This document shows, piece by piece, positions 5,878 through 5,994 of a DNA stretch of 5,994 nt. The position numbers and the translations under genes are program-made. The DNA lies in contig VGPQ01000095.1 of the NCBI GenBank assembly GCA_016882555.1, positions 1-5,994 on the forward strand. The letters are read 5' to 3'. The stretch comes from Cyanobacteria bacterium M_surface_7_m2_040 (GTDB taxonomy: Bacteria > Cyanobacteriota > Cyanobacteriia > PCC-6307 > Cyanobiaceae). Each line of letters opens with the position of its first letter. Position 1 is the first letter of the stretch. The notes under the pieces were generated by a model that saw only the letters and a list, made by a program, of their open reading frames with translations, was not told the origin of the DNA and did no database searches.

Positions 5878-5994
5878 GTCGCCGGATGGAGCTCCGGTCG
5901 TGGCCGGGCCGGGGAACGGAAGGCAGGGAATCCCCAGGCAGAACCGGGGGGCACCGAGCTGGTATGGCCTTCTGAATTGACCTTACCCTCCGGT
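5878..5994 (-). promoter_or_regulatory. Leader upstream of rplM with possible start-proximal hairpin
   Basis: The 117 bp before rplM carry no gene I can recognise. Four bases before the rplM ATG a 5-bp perfect stem, CCGGA (minus strand, 5897-5893) with TCCGG (5886-5882), encloses a six-base loop. Further upstream, GGGGA and TCCCC (plus strand, 5911-5915 and 5930-5934) could pair. The far end reads ACCGGAGGGTAA on the minus strand, which could be the last codons of an upstream gene such as truA, but nine bases are too few to tell. No clear -10/-35 promoter is visible. L13/S9 leaders are autoregulatory in some bacteria; a similar role here is inference. Confidence 0.3.

Overview
The window looks like conserved core chromosome of a GC-rich unicellular cyanobacterium, most likely of the Synechococcus/Cyanobium group. 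This rests on three things. The right-hand block reads rplM-rpsI-rpmE-prfA, the order I know from cyanobacterial ribosomal-protein regions. The L31, RF1, HNH and NlpC/P60 proteins have cyanobacterial sequence character. Two copies of the cyanobacterial HIP1 octamer (GCGATCGC) occur inside prfA. The assignment comes from recognition, not from a search.

Left part (1-1740): a cell-wall neighbourhood. A NlpC/P60 peptidase with an N-terminal SH3b-like region runs leftward off the window edge. Diverging from it, with only about 32-35 bp between the start codons, is a class A beta-lactamase-like serine hydrolase. A tRNA-Ser(GCU) gene on the minus strand follows, facing the end of the hydrolase.

Middle (1748-3522): alr (alanine racemase, minus strand) ends 19 bp before the tRNA gene. 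Diverging from alr is a small HNH-nuclease-domain protein of a type conserved in cyanobacteria. The short gap between their starts contains several inverted repeats, one of which covers the HNH start codon.

Right part (3544-5994): a minus-strand translation operon, in transcription order rplM (L13), rpsI (S9), rpmE (L31), prfA (RF1). rplM and rpsI overlap by ATGA. rpmE and prfA follow at gaps of 41 and 23 bp, and prfA must start at TTG. The last 117 bp are the leader upstream of rplM. truA is often the next gene upstream in this lineage, but it cannot be confirmed here.

Functionally, one half supplies the translation machinery (two large-subunit proteins, one small-subunit protein, a termination factor and a serine tRNA). 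The other half contains three peptidoglycan-related enzymes (D-Ala supply, stem-peptide cleavage and a penicillin-binding-fold hydrolase). No mobile element, CRISPR array, phage gene or clearly new system is visible. The items worth a second look are the unassigned HNH protein, the atypical serine hydrolase without an obvious export signal, the zinc-ligand-poor L31 with a long tail, and the candidate leader hairpins.
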